Counted from the stretch's first letter, positions 49,588-57,968 are shown. The stretch is 64,000 bases of DNA from Micromonospora phaseoli (GCF_900109115.1 NZ_FNYV01000014.1:1-64000); one strand, 5' to 3'. Numbers and translations: made by a program. Notes: a model not told the origin generated them from the letters alone.

Positions 49588-50607
49588 TCACAGGTTGAGC
49601 TGCCAGTTGCTCCACCGGTCGATCGCCCGGAAACCGAGCTGCTCGTTGATCGTGATCATGTGATCGTTGCTGGCGGCGTTGAAGGTGTCGATCACCCGCA
49701 CGGCGGGCTCGTGGCCGAGCAGGTGCCGCAGGTTTTCGATCTTGGAAAGCAGGCCGAGGCGGTGTCCCCGGTGCTCCGGGTCCACGATGGTGATCTGCTG
49801 GAACGCGTGCCAGCCCGCGGAGGCTCCGACGTCCAACAGCGTCCAGGCGACCAGCCGGCCGGACGCCTGGTGGCGTACGCCGACGTGGTAGAGCCGCCGG
49901 CCACGAGCCTCGAGCGCCAGGTCGGTGGCGCGCAGCCGCTCCGCGTCGACCTGCTCCGGCTCCCAGGCCAGGTCCCCCATCGGCGCGTCCGCCAGCAGCC
50001 GGCCGTCGAGGTACGCCACGTCGGCGGCGAACTCGTCCGGCGTGCGCCCACGCCAGAACAGCACCTCGTACCCGGCCGCCCGGGACCGGGCCCCGGCCAG
50101 CAGCGAGTCCAGTTTCACCTGGTCGAGGTCGGCGGTGTGCAGTCGCCGCCGCACGTCGGGCAGGGCGTCGACCGCGCCGACGGTGGCCGCGAACGCGATG
50201 GCCGGCGACGGGCGGTCAGGCTCGCCGGGCAGGTGCACCACGCTCATCGTGCTCAACACCTTCCGCCCCTGCTCGCGCAACACGGCCAGGCCGTGCTCGT
50301 GCAGCGCCCGACCCACACCTCGACGGCGGTACGCCGGATGCACGATCAGGTCGGCGGAGGCGTTCTCGGTGTTCTCCAGTTGCGGCAGTTCGAGCACGAG
50401 ATAGCCGGCCGGCTCGCCGTCGAGGTGGGCCAGCAGGTTGATCGGCGCGATGCCCGGCATCGGGTGACAGACCCTCCCGGTGAACCGCTGCCGGCAGAGG
50501 GGCGGAAAATCGGGCAGATCGGCCGCGACGGACGCCGAGCCGATCCGCCAGGCCTGCTCGATCGCGGTCTCGTCGGCGGGCCCGAACGGGATGATGGTGA
50601 TGCTCAT
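49588..50607 (-). CDS. tandem GNAT acetyltransferase, paralogue B
   Basis: 339 residues, the same length as and colinear with the gene at 48516. The first loop is 'LIVHPAYRRRGVGRALHEHG' and the second 'QQITIVDPEHRGHRLGLLSK'; shared blocks include 'LPQLENT' and 'NDHMITINEQLGFRAIDRW'. Both acetyl-CoA loops are intact, so both halves could be active. The start is the ATG at 50607. Upstream is a TTGACG-N17-CAAGAT candidate promoter and a strong hairpin (50633-50667) in the leader region. Possible roles are acetylation of a small molecule or drug; none is proven. Confidence 0.82.
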   Translation of the reverse strand: MSITIIPFGPADETAIEQAWRIGSASVAADLPDFPPLCRQRFTGRVCHPMPGIAPINLLAHLDGEPAGYLVLELPQLENTENASADLIVHPAYRRRGVGRALHEHGLAVLREQGRKVLSTMSVVHLPGEPDRPSPAIAFAATVGAVDALPDVRRRLHTADLDQVKLDSLLAGARSRAAGYEVLFWRGRTPDEFAADVAYLDGRLLADAPMGDLAWEPEQVDAERLRATDLALEARGRRLYHVGVRHQASGRLVAWTLLDVGASAGWHAFQQITIVDPEHRGHRLGLLSKIENLRHLLGHEPAVRVIDTFNAASNDHMITINEQLGFRAIDRWSNWQLNL

Positions 50608-50632
50608 GCTGGCAGCCTGCGCGGGAGACAGA

Positions 50633-50667
50633 CGAGCGGGCCAGCGATTTTCACGCTGACCCGCTCG
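50633..50667 (-). terminator. hairpin between thrC and the GNAT pair
   Basis: Arms CGAGCGGGCCAGCG (50633-50646) and CGCTGACCCGCTCG (50654-50667) pair over 14 bp with one wobble around loop ATTTTCA. It is about 190 bases past the thrC stop and 26 bases before the GNAT start, so it could end the thrC transcript or attenuate the GNAT transcript. Confidence 0.5.
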
Positions 50668-50855
50668 GACGTTGGTCGGGAGGGACGATCGCACAACGCC
50701 TCCGGCGCTGGGTCGTTATGACTTAAAGTCTACGGCGAAACGCCCTCCCGCACGGAGCATCTTGCGCCGTCCGGTTCCTGCCGTCAAGTCCCCGGCGGCG
50801 TGTTTTCCGCACTCCCTGCGAATTGCCAGTTACCCGGCGGATCGGTGCGGCCCCG

Positions 50856-52142
50856 TCAGCCGAGGAGGCCGGCGTCGCGGGCGGCCCGCAGCGAAGGCTT
50901 GATCCGGTGGGTCGGCCCGACCTCACCGGCGACCGCGTCGAGCGTCTTGAGGCCCTCGCCGGTGTTGAACACCACCGTCTCGGCGGTCGGGTCCAGCCGA
51001 CCGGACTCGACCAACTTGCGCAGCACCGCCACCGTGACTCCGCCGGCGGTCTCCGCGAAGACCCCGGTGGTACGCGCCAGCAGCCGCACTCCGGCGCGGA
51101 TCTCGTCGTCGTCGGCGTACTCCATCCAGCCATCGGTGCGGCGCACCGCTTCGAGGGCGTACAGACCGGCGGCCGGGTCGCCGATGTTGAGGGACTTCGC
51201 GATCCCGGTCGGCTTCACCGGGGTGATGGTGTCGCTGCCGGCGTGCAGGGCGGTGGCGATCGGGTTGCAGCCGGCCGACTGCGCCCCGAAGACCTTCCAG
51301 CCGCCGGCCGGTGCCTCGACCAGCCCGATCTCGACCAGCTCGGTGAACGCCTTGTCAATCTTGGTGAGCAGCTCACCGGAGGCCATCGGAATCACCACCT
51401 GGGCGGGGATGCGCCAGCCGAGCTGCTCGGCGACCTCGTACCCGAGAGTCTTGGAGCCCTCCGCGTAGTACGGCCGGACGTTGACGTTGACGAACGCGGT
51501 GTCCTCGAACTCGTCGGTCTCCACCAACTCGCCGCAGAGCCGGTTCACGTCGTCGTAGGAGCCGTCGATCGCGACCAGTTCGCCGCCGTAGACGGCGGTG
51601 GTGACGACCTTGCCCTGCTCCAGGTCGCTGGGGATGAACACCACCGACGGCACACCCACCCGGGCCGCGTGCGCCGCGACCGAGTTGGCCAGGTTGCCGG
51701 TGGAGGCGCAGGCGAACCGGGAGAAGCCCAGTGCCCGGGCCGCGGTCAGCGCCACCGAGACCACCCGGTCCTTGAACGAGTGGGTGGGGTTGGCGCTGTC
51801 GTCCTTGACCCACAGCGGGCCGGTGATGCCCACCTCCTCGGCGAGGCGGTCGGCGGCCACCAGCGGGGTGAAGCCGGGATCGACGGTCACCCGGGTGGCC
51901 GGGTCCTGGCCGGCGGGCAGCAGGGCGGCGTAGCGCCAGAGGTTGCGCGGACCTGCCTCGATCTGCTCCCGCGTCACGCGGGCGAGCGCGGCCGGGTCGT
52001 AGTCGACCTCCAGCGGGCCGAAGCACTCGTAACAGGCGTGCTGCGCGACCAGCGGGTAACGGGCCGAACAGGCACGACAGACCAGGGCACGGGCGGGGCT
52101 GGCGGCGGTGTCGATGCCGGACGGGGCAAGCGTCGACGTCAT
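50856..52142 (-). CDS. thrC: threonine synthase homologue under SAM riboswitch control
   Basis: A 428-residue fold-type II PLP enzyme. The PLP lysine is Lys124 in 'NPTHSFKDRVV', and 'ASTGNLANSVAAHAA' and 'PMASGELLTKI' are substrate and phosphate loops. An N-terminal extension of about 70 residues carries a zinc-ribbon-like pair, 'CRACSA' and 'CYECFG', which the short actinobacterial ThrC lacks. Classic ThrC turns O-phosphohomoserine into threonine. Here a SAM-I riboswitch controls translation and hom and thrB are absent, so it may instead use O-phosphohomoserine for homocysteine synthesis, as I recall being reported for a ThrC-like enzyme (MetM) with a sulfur carrier protein in Streptomyces. 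No carrier gene is seen here. Family sure; reaction open. Confidence 0.92.
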   Translation of the reverse strand: MTSTLAPSGIDTAASPARALVCRACSARYPLVAQHACYECFGPLEVDYDPAALARVTREQIEAGPRNLWRYAALLPAGQDPATRVTVDPGFTPLVAADRLAEEVGITGPLWVKDDSANPTHSFKDRVVSVALTAARALGFSRFACASTGNLANSVAAHAARVGVPSVVFIPSDLEQGKVVTTAVYGGELVAIDGSYDDVNRLCGELVETDEFEDTAFVNVNVRPYYAEGSKTLGYEVAEQLGWRIPAQVVIPMASGELLTKIDKAFTELVEIGLVEAPAGGWKVFGAQSAGCNPIATALHAGSDTITPVKPTGIAKSLNIGDPAAGLYALEAVRRTDGWMEYADDDEIRAGVRLLARTTGVFAETAGGVTVAVLRKLVESGRLDPTAETVVFNTGEGLKTLDAVAGEVGPTHRIKPSLRAARDAGLLG

Positions 52143-52151
52143 GTCGAGGGT

Positions 52152-52290
52152 CCTCTCATCTTCCCCCACATCGCACCTTGCGGCGGGGACGGAATTGGCA
52201 CCTGCCCCGCGGAACGCTCAACGTCGAGCGCGCAGGGTGGTTGCCGGGGCGTCATCGGGCCGTATCCCTCAGCCCCTCTGGATGAGGTAT
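52152..52290 (-). ncRNA. SAM-I (S-box) riboswitch upstream of thrC
   Basis: Read on the minus strand, the sequence has the S-box core in order: P1 5' strand CCTCATCCAGAG, GAGGGATACGGCCCGATGAC, CCCCGGCAACC, a P3 hairpin, GGTGCCAATTCC, a P4 hairpin (TCCCC...GGGGGA), and AAGATGAGAGG as the P1 3' strand. P1 pairs CUCAUC (52286-52281) with GAUGAG (52160-52155). The Shine-Dalgarno AGAGGA (52156-52151) overlaps the P1 3' strand and lies 8 nt before the ATG, so SAM binding would hide the ribosome site directly. No intrinsic terminator lies between. A -10 box TAGACT (52311-52306) puts the transcript start about 10 nt before P1. Confidence 0.92.
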
Positions 52291-52305
52291 GCAGTTGTGC
52301 CGTCG

Positions 52306-52311
52306 AGTCTA
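52306..52311 (-). promoter_or_regulatory. thrC promoter -10 box
   Basis: TAGACT on the minus strand. With a normal 6-8 nt gap, transcription would start near 52299, just ahead of the riboswitch P1 strand. No clear -35 is seen. Confidence 0.5.
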
Positions 52312-52403
52312 GGCAACTTCGCCGCGCTCGTCTCCCGCCAATCCCAGCCTGTGAGCGAGCTCAGCGGCACCGGCGCGTGCCCCGACGCCGCTGAGCGCCG
52401 CCG

Positions 52404-52853
52404 TCAGGCCGGCACGGATCGCCGTTCGTCCGAAGCGAGGGTGACCTCCGCCACACTGCGCGGTCGCCGCAGCGCGTCCAACGCCCAGTTGCCCGGGCCG
52501 AGCACCGCGATCAACAGGAACGACCAGCAGAAGAGCACGGACAACTCGCCGTGGTTGCGCAGCGGCAGCAGCGCCTCGGGTTGGTGCACCACGAAGTACG
52601 CGTAGGCCATCGAGCCCGACGCGAGCAGGGCCGCCGGCCGGGTGAAGAGCCCGACGAGGACCAGAGCCCCGCAGAGCGCCTGGATCAGGGCGGCCCACCA
52701 GCCGGGCCACTGGCCGAGCGGAACGGGTTCGCCGCTGCCGCGGTTACCGCCGAAAACGCCGAACAGCGACGCCAGCCCGTGGGTGAGAAAGAGCAGGCCG
52801 ATCACCATGCGGAACAGGGACAGGGCCGGCCCGCCGAACCGGTCAGCACGCAT
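52404..52853 (-). CDS. DoxX family membrane protein
   Basis: A 149-residue protein with four hydrophobic helices: 'LSLFRMVIGLLFLTHGLASL', 'WWAALIQALCGALVLVGLF', 'PAALLASGSMAYAYFVV' and 'LSVLFCWSFLLIAVLGPGNW'. DoxX proteins are small quinone- or thiosulfate-related membrane proteins; mycobacterial DoxX works with SodA and SseA in oxidative defence. The 'RMVIGLLFLTHG' start and 'GPGNWALDALRR' end are typical. The ATG at 52853 has GGAGGT 6 nt upstream. A LacI-type operator lies 78 bases upstream, so it may respond to a sugar signal. Confidence 0.87.
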   Translation of the reverse strand: MRADRFGGPALSLFRMVIGLLFLTHGLASLFGVFGGNRGSGEPVPLGQWPGWWAALIQALCGALVLVGLFTRPAALLASGSMAYAYFVVHQPEALLPLRNHGELSVLFCWSFLLIAVLGPGNWALDALRRPRSVAEVTLASDERRSVPA

Positions 52854-52930
52854 TCCGGTACCTCCTTGCAGATGGGTGGTGGCACCAGAATGCTGAGTCC
52901 ATTAATTGATGTCGATAATTTCCCTCTTGG

Positions 52931-52944
52931 TGGGAACGCTCCCA
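52931..52944. promoter_or_regulatory. LacI-family (CebR-like) operator
   Basis: TGGGAACGCTCCCA differs by one base from TGGGAGCGCTCCCA, the operator of the cellobiose-responsive repressor CebR in Streptomyces. It lies in the 290-bp gap between doxX (minus) and a lipoprotein gene (plus), nearer the former. No sugar-degrading gene adjoins it. The rest of this gap holds a pair of 19-nt direct repeats (ACTCCGGCACCCGAC at 52995-53009 and 53014-53028). Confidence 0.55.
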
Positions 52945-53097
52945 ACCCCCTTCTACCGGGACGAAACTTACCAATCCGCCCACCTCCGAAGTCAACTCCG
53001 GCACCCGACTTCGACTCCGGCACCCGACGTCCCCCGCCCGGTCCGGTCCCGTCTTCGAACCTTGACGGGTATCCGCCGAATCCCCGGGCGTGCTCGG

Positions 53098-53119
53098 CCC
53101 CGGGTGGTGCCACCCGGGG
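53098..53119 (+). repeat. perfect 10-bp hairpin before the DUF4232 gene
   Basis: CCCCGGGTGG-TG-CCACCCGGGG, 24 bases upstream of the ATG at 53144. It could be a leader hairpin or part of an operator. Confidence 0.5.
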
Positions 53120-53143
53120 TGCGGGCGATGCGATGATGCCCGC

Positions 53144-53836
53144 ATGGGGGCAATGATCGTTTACCGCAACGGGACGCTGGCCAGACGACCGCTCGCGGTC
53201 GGGCTCGCCGGGATCACGCTGCTCGGTGGGTGCGCTGCTCCGGTCGCCGCGCCCGGCGGCTCGGTTAGCGCGCCGCCGGCACCGGCCGAGCCGTCCAGCA
53301 CCTCCGACGCCACCCCACCGGTGGTGGGTGACCCGCTGGCTACCTGCCCCGACTCCGGGGTCCGGATCAGCTACCTCGGCGTAAACGCGGCCATGGGGTT
53401 GCGTGCCATGGGTTTGGAGCTCGTCAACTGCGGCGACCGGCCATACCGGCTGCACGGGTACCCGGCGCCACAGCTCCGGGACGCCGAGGGTCAGCCGATC
53501 GCGGTCCACGTGATCAACGGGGCGGAGGGGATCACCTCGGGCTTCGACGACCCGCCCCGGCCGCTGGTCCTGGCACCTGGCGAGGCGGCGGGCACCGCCC
53601 TGCTCTGGCGCAACCTGGTCGACAACCCGACCGTCGTCGCGACCAACGCCGAGCGCCTTGAGGTCGCCCCACTGCCGGGTCGCCCCGTCCAGGAGGTCGC
53701 CATGGAGGGCGGCATCGACCTGGGCAACACCGACCGCCTCGGGGTCAGTGCCTGGACGAAGCGGACGCCGACGACGCCGGAACCGAGCAGGCCGATGCCG
53801 AACCCGCCGCCCAGCACCGCGGTCCCGCTGCTCTGA
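53144..53836 (+). CDS. DUF4232 putative lipoprotein
   Basis: 230 residues. The signal peptide ends in 'ITLLGGCAAP' (lipobox, lipidated Cys), then a P/S/A linker, then a DUF4232 domain: 'SYLGVNAAMGLRAMGLELVN', a Cys pair ('ATCPDSG', 'LVNCGDRP'), 'YRLHGYPAPQLRDAEG' and 'VLAPGEAAGTALLWRN'. DUF4232 proteins are exported and lipid-anchored in many actinobacteria, with unknown function. The ATG at 53144 precedes another ATG at 53153; GATGAT lies 6 nt upstream of the first. Convergent with an ABC permease gene; the 138-base gap to it shows no clear terminator. Confidence 0.82.
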   Translation: MGAMIVYRNGTLARRPLAVGLAGITLLGGCAAPVAAPGGSVSAPPAPAEPSSTSDATPPVVGDPLATCPDSGVRISYLGVNAAMGLRAMGLELVNCGDRPYRLHGYPAPQLRDAEGQPIAVHVINGAEGITSGFDDPPRPLVLAPGEAAGTALLWRNLVDNPTVVATNAERLEVAPLPGRPVQEVAMEGGIDLGNTDRLGVSAWTKRTPTTPEPSRPMPNPPPSTAVPLL

Positions 53837-53974
53837 CCGGGGACGCCACGCCCTGCGGGTGACAGCACAGACGGTCCAGTTCGACAGGTCCCGACCACAC
53901 GTGATGGTGGGACCCGGCCGCGTCGGGTCAGGCCGAAGCCCTCGGTCCGGCGATCGACCGAGATGGCAACGTCC

Positions 53975-54874
53975 TCAGCTGGTGATGTCCTTGCGGGTGA
54001 AGCGCCAGAAGGCCAGGCCCCAGAATCCGGTGGCGTAGCAGATCGCCGAGATGGTGCCCCGGACGATGTCGTCGGTCTGCACCGGTGTGGAGAGCAGCCC
54101 CAGCCACGCGGTGCTGTAGTGGGTGGGCAGGAAGGACCGGATCGCACCGAGCGCGGTGATCTGGTCCAGGATGCTGGAGAGGATCCACAGCAGCACCGCG
54201 CCGCCCACCGCACCCAGGGCCGCGTCCGTGATCACCGAGAGCAGGAACGCCAGGCCGGCGACCACCAGCAGGACGATCGCCAGGTAGCCGAGCACGGCGA
54301 GCAGCCGCAGCAGCCCCTCGCCCGGCTCCAACTGGGCGGCGACCGTGCTGCGCAGCGGCGACCAGCCGTAGCGCAGGGTGCCGATGGCCAGGGCGGTGCC
54401 GGCCAGCAGCACCAGGGCCAGCGCCGAGTAGGTGAGCGCGACCAGCAGCTTCACCGCGAGCAGCCGGGCCCGGGGTACCGGTATCGCCAGCAGGTAACGC
54501 AGGCTTCCCCAGCTCGCCTCGCTCGCCACCGTGTCACCACAGAAGAGCGCCACCACGACGACCAACAGGAACGAGGCCGACACGAAGATGGTGAAGAGGG
54601 TGAAGTTCAGTCCGCCGGAGGTGGCGAACTCGATCAGGCTGCCGAACTCGCCCCCGCCGTTGTCGTCGTCATCCGATTCGAACTGGAACGCGATCAGGAT
54701 GATCAATGGCAGCAACACCATGAAACCGAGCGCCAGCTGGGTACGCCGCCGCGACGCCTGCCGGCGGAATTCCGCGCCGAACGGCAGCGTCCGCGACGGC
54801 CGGTAGCCGGCCGCCGCCCCCGAGGGCGCCACGTCGGCCGCGCTGCGCGTCGGCTCGACAGTCGATCCCGCCAT
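53975..54874 (-). CDS. ABC-2 type transporter permease
   Basis: 299 residues with about six membrane helices: 'LALGFMVLLPLIILIAFQF' near residue 47, a loop with acidic residues ('ESDDDDNGGGEFG'), 'LFTIFVSASFLLVVVVALF', then four more to 'TISAICYATGFWGLAFWRF'. 'FCGDTVASEASWGSLRYLLA' is the typical ABC-2 coupling loop. The ATG at 54874 overlaps the stop of the hydrolase-ABC fusion gene by one base (TGATG), so it must be the partner permease. Two copies would form the membrane part of an exporter. Confidence 0.9.
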   Translation of the reverse strand: MAGSTVEPTRSAADVAPSGAAAGYRPSRTLPFGAEFRRQASRRRTQLALGFMVLLPLIILIAFQFESDDDDNGGGEFGSLIEFATSGGLNFTLFTIFVSASFLLVVVVALFCGDTVASEASWGSLRYLLAIPVPRARLLAVKLLVALTYSALALVLLAGTALAIGTLRYGWSPLRSTVAAQLEPGEGLLRLLAVLGYLAIVLLVVAGLAFLLSVITDAALGAVGGAVLLWILSSILDQITALGAIRSFLPTHYSTAWLGLLSTPVQTDDIVRGTISAICYATGFWGLAFWRFTRKDITS

Positions 54875-57741
54875 CACCGGTCTCCACTTCCCCGAGAGTT
54901 CTCGCCCACCAGGGCAAGGAAGGCGTCCTCCAGGCGGCGCCGGGGCACCACCCGGTCCACTCCGATCCCGGCCCGGACCAGCTCGGCCACCACCTCGCTG
55001 CGGGCGGTTCCGTTGGTGTCCACCACCAGGTGCCCGTCGGCGTCGTCGAGCACGCGTACGCCATCGAGAGCGTCGAGCACCCCCCGGGCCGCCGACGGGT
55101 CGCTCACCTCGAACAGCACGCTCGGCGAGTCGCCGACGATCTCCTCGACCGGCCCGGAAGCCACGATCCGGCCCTTGTTGACCACCACGGCGTGGGTACA
55201 GGTCTGCTCCACCTCGGCGAGCAGATGGCTGGAGACCAGCACCGCCCGGCCGTCGGTGGCGTACCGCTGGAGCACCCGACGCATCTCGGCGATCTGCGGC
55301 GGGTCCAGCCCGTCGGTCGGCTCGTCGAGCACCAGCAGCTCCGGCAGGCCGAGCATCGCCTGGGCGATGGCCAGCCGCTGCCGCATGCCGTGGCTGTACT
55401 TGCCCACCCGCCGGTGCACCGACGAGCCCAGCCCGGCGATCTCCAACGCCTGCTCGAAGTGGGCGTCAGCCTCCGGCCGGCCGGTCGCCCGCCAGTACGC
55501 CTGCAGGTTCTTCAGGCCGGACAGGTGCGGCAGGAAACCCGGGCCCTCGACCAGCGAGCCGATCCGCGACAGCACGGGTGAGCCCGGCACCAGCCGGTGC
55601 CCGAAGACGTAGATCTCGCCCGCGGTCGGCTGGGTCAGTCCCATCAGCACCCGCAGGGTGGTGGTCTTGCCGGCGCCGTTGGGCCCGAGCAGACCGACCA
55701 CCTGACCGGGGTGCACCTCGAAGTCCACCTCGGAGACCGCGACGAAGCCGTCGGCGTACTCCTTGCGCAGGTGGCGCACGGCCAGCGGGGTGTCCGCGTA
55801 CTCCGGATGCACGGAGGTGTCCTGGCGGCGGTGCCGCAGCCGCAGCACGGCCACGAGCACGACGAGCCCGACCACGATCGTGGCGAGCAGCCCGACCAGC
55901 ACCCAGCGCCAGAGCACCGCCTCGGTCGGGATGAGGTCGCTGTCGACCGTCGGCAGGCTCAGCGGTGTGTCGCCGATCGCGACCGTGTGCACGTTCGGCG
56001 CGATCGGGGTGGTGTACGCCTGGTCGGAGGTGGCGAGGACCAACCGGAGCCGGTGACCGGCCTCGACCCGGTGCACGATCGCCGGCAGGGTGACGGTGAC
56101 CGGCTGGGCGGCGTCGATGCTCGCCGGCAGACCGGTCAGCCGGATCGGGGCGATCAGACCGCTGGGGAGGGTGGCGCCACCCTCCTGGTCGACGTCGTAG
56201 AGCTTGGCGAAGAGGACCACCTCGCCGACGGCCGACGCGGCGCGGATCTGCACGGTCGGCGATCCGACGATGTCGACGGCCGTGCCCAACGGCTCGGACT
56301 CGAACCGGGCATGCTGCCCGGGGATGTCACCGGCCACCCCGCTGAGCAGCGAACTCAACGAGCCGGCGAACGGCACGGACGAGATCGCGGCCGGGTTGCC
56401 GGCGGGCGGGTTCGCCACCCGCTGCACCGGCCCGGCCAGCGTCACCTCGCGCCGGGAGTCCCCGCCGAGGCCCGGGTAGTCGGCCGTGCGGTAGCCGGTC
56501 GCGACCAGCCCTCGGTCCATGGCGTCGAAGCCGGCGATCCGGGAGAAGGTGAAGGTGTCACCTGGCGCGTCGCCGTCACCCGCGACGTAGTGGTCGAGCC
56601 ACTGGGCGGTCAGGAACTTCACCCGGTCGGAGTCGGTCAGTGGCCCCGCGCCGCCATCGTGGCCGCCGTTGAACCAGGCGACCCGGACCGGGGTGCCGTT
56701 CGCGGCGATGCCGCGGGCGTTGGCGTCGGCCTCGCCGAGCGGGAAGAGGGTGTCCGCCGCACCCTGCACCAGCAGGGTGGGCGCCTCGATCCGGCCCAGC
56801 ACCCCGGCCGGGCTGGACCGGCGTAACAGATCGACGGCGTCCTGGTCGGCCCGGCCGGTGGCGGCGATCCGCAGGTACGCGGCGCAGACGTCGGCGGCGA
56901 ACCGACCGCAGGCGGGATCCGCACCTCCGCCGCCGGTCGGGGCGCCAGGTGCGGTCCCCGGCCCCTGTCCCGGTGCCGGGCTGGGCGGTCCGGGGGCGGG
57001 AGCGCCCTCGGGTGCCTCCTCGGTGTTGCCGGAGATGCCGGCCGGGCCGGAGCCGACGCTGCCGCCCCCGCCGAAGAAGATGCCGGCCCAGCCGGACTTG
57101 AACACGCCCTCGGTCGGCTCGCCGCCGCTGCTCTCCGGCAGGAAGGAACGGGACAGGTCGTTCCAGGTGATCATCGGAACGATCGCGTCCACCCGCTGGT
57201 CCTGGGCGGCGAGCAGCAACGCCAGGGCCCCGCCGTAGGAGCCGCCGACCACGCCCACCCGGGGATCGCCGGCGGCGTCGGTACGGATCTCCGGACGATC
57301 CGCCAGCCAGTCGAGCAGTCGCTGCGCGTCACGGACCTCGTGGTCGGGGCTGTCCAGGTGGATCTGGCCACCGCTGCGGCCGAAGCCCCGGGCGGTCCAG
57401 GTCAGCACGGCGTACCCCCGGTCGGCCAGGTCCTCCGCGTCGGTGCGGACCGAGTTCTTGGTGCCGCCGAAACCGTGGGCGAGCAGCACCGCCGGAACCT
57501 TCCGACCGGACGAGGCGTCACGCGGGAGGTACAGAGTGGTGTCCAGGTCGACCGGTTCGGCACCGTCCGGTCCGGACCGGACGGTGAGCATCGCGGACTC
57601 GGTGCGGAAGCCCGGTCGGTCCGGCCAGACGGCCCAGACCGTGGCCGCCGCCAGCAGGGCGACGGCCACCGAGGCGGCGATGGCCCGGCGGCCGGTGGGC
57701 AGGGCACGACGGATCCGTGCGGCCGGGAACGGCGATCTCAT
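54874..57741 (-). CDS. fusion of exported alpha/beta hydrolase (CocE/S15-like) with ABC ATPase
   Basis: 955 residues. An N-terminal anchor or signal helix (about residues 20-40) is followed by an S15/CocE-like hydrolase: 'VLLAHGFGGTKNSVRTDAED', nucleophile elbow 'VVGGSYGGALALLL', acid 'VQGAADTLFPL', His in 'FNGGHDGG'. A jelly-roll domain follows to about residue 580. A second membrane helix (about 600-625) returns to the cytoplasm, where an ABC ATPase has Walker A 'LGPNGAGKTTTLR', signature 'YSHGMRQRLAIAQ' and Walker B 'LLVLDEPTDGLDPP'. A Gly/Pro-rich insert (about residues 225-275) interrupts the hydrolase. TACCGT (57749-57754, minus strand) lies 7 nt before the ATG. Export coupled to hydrolysis is inferred. 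Confidence 0.88.
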   Translation of the reverse strand: MRSPFPAARIRRALPTGRRAIAASVAVALLAAATVWAVWPDRPGFRTESAMLTVRSGPDGAEPVDLDTTLYLPRDASSGRKVPAVLLAHGFGGTKNSVRTDAEDLADRGYAVLTWTARGFGRSGGQIHLDSPDHEVRDAQRLLDWLADRPEIRTDAAGDPRVGVVGGSYGGALALLLAAQDQRVDAIVPMITWNDLSRSFLPESSGGEPTEGVFKSGWAGIFFGGGGSVGSGPAGISGNTEEAPEGAPAPGPPSPAPGQGPGTAPGAPTGGGGADPACGRFAADVCAAYLRIAATGRADQDAVDLLRRSSPAGVLGRIEAPTLLVQGAADTLFPLGEADANARGIAANGTPVRVAWFNGGHDGGAGPLTDSDRVKFLTAQWLDHYVAGDGDAPGDTFTFSRIAGFDAMDRGLVATGYRTADYPGLGGDSRREVTLAGPVQRVANPPAGNPAAISSVPFAGSLSSLLSGVAGDIPGQHARFESEPLGTAVDIVGSPTVQIRAASAVGEVVLFAKLYDVDQEGGATLPSGLIAPIRLTGLPASIDAAQPVTVTLPAIVHRVEAGHRLRLVLATSDQAYTTPIAPNVHTVAIGDTPLSLPTVDSDLIPTEAVLWRWVLVGLLATIVVGLVVLVAVLRLRHRRQDTSVHPEYADTPLAVRHLRKEYADGFVAVSEVDFEVHPGQVVGLLGPNGAGKTTTLRVLMGLTQPTAGEIYVFGHRLVPGSPVLSRIGSLVEGPGFLPHLSGLKNLQAYWRATGRPEADAHFEQALEIAGLGSSVHRRVGKYSHGMRQRLAIAQAMLGLPELLVLDEPTDGLDPPQIAEMRRVLQRYATDGRAVLVSSHLLAEVEQTCTHAVVVNKGRIVASGPVEEIVGDSPSVLFEVSDPSAARGVLDALDGVRVLDDADGHLVVDTNGTARSEVVAELVRAGIGVDRVVPRRRLEDAFLALVGENSRGSGDR

Positions 57742-57968
57742 TCGGCACACGGTACGGCTCGGAACCTGGGTACTCGCTGAGATCCGCCGTACGTCCGTTC
57801 TGGCCGCCCGATCGTCATCCCGGAAAGGTCAACCGAACACCATCCAGTGGGCGAACCTTTGAGATGACTTCGCATCATGGAAATTCATGCGTTTCATCGG
57901 AATCCATACTCAAGGGCACCTATCCCCTCCACCGGCCGCACCCAACGTAGTCAATTCGGTGACGTGGA

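Noticed and set aside
50608..50855. A possible MoaD/ThiS sulfur-carrier gene next to thrC
   Set aside because: I looked for a frame of about 80-90 codons ending in Gly-Gly on the minus strand in this gap and upstream of thrC; none is present.
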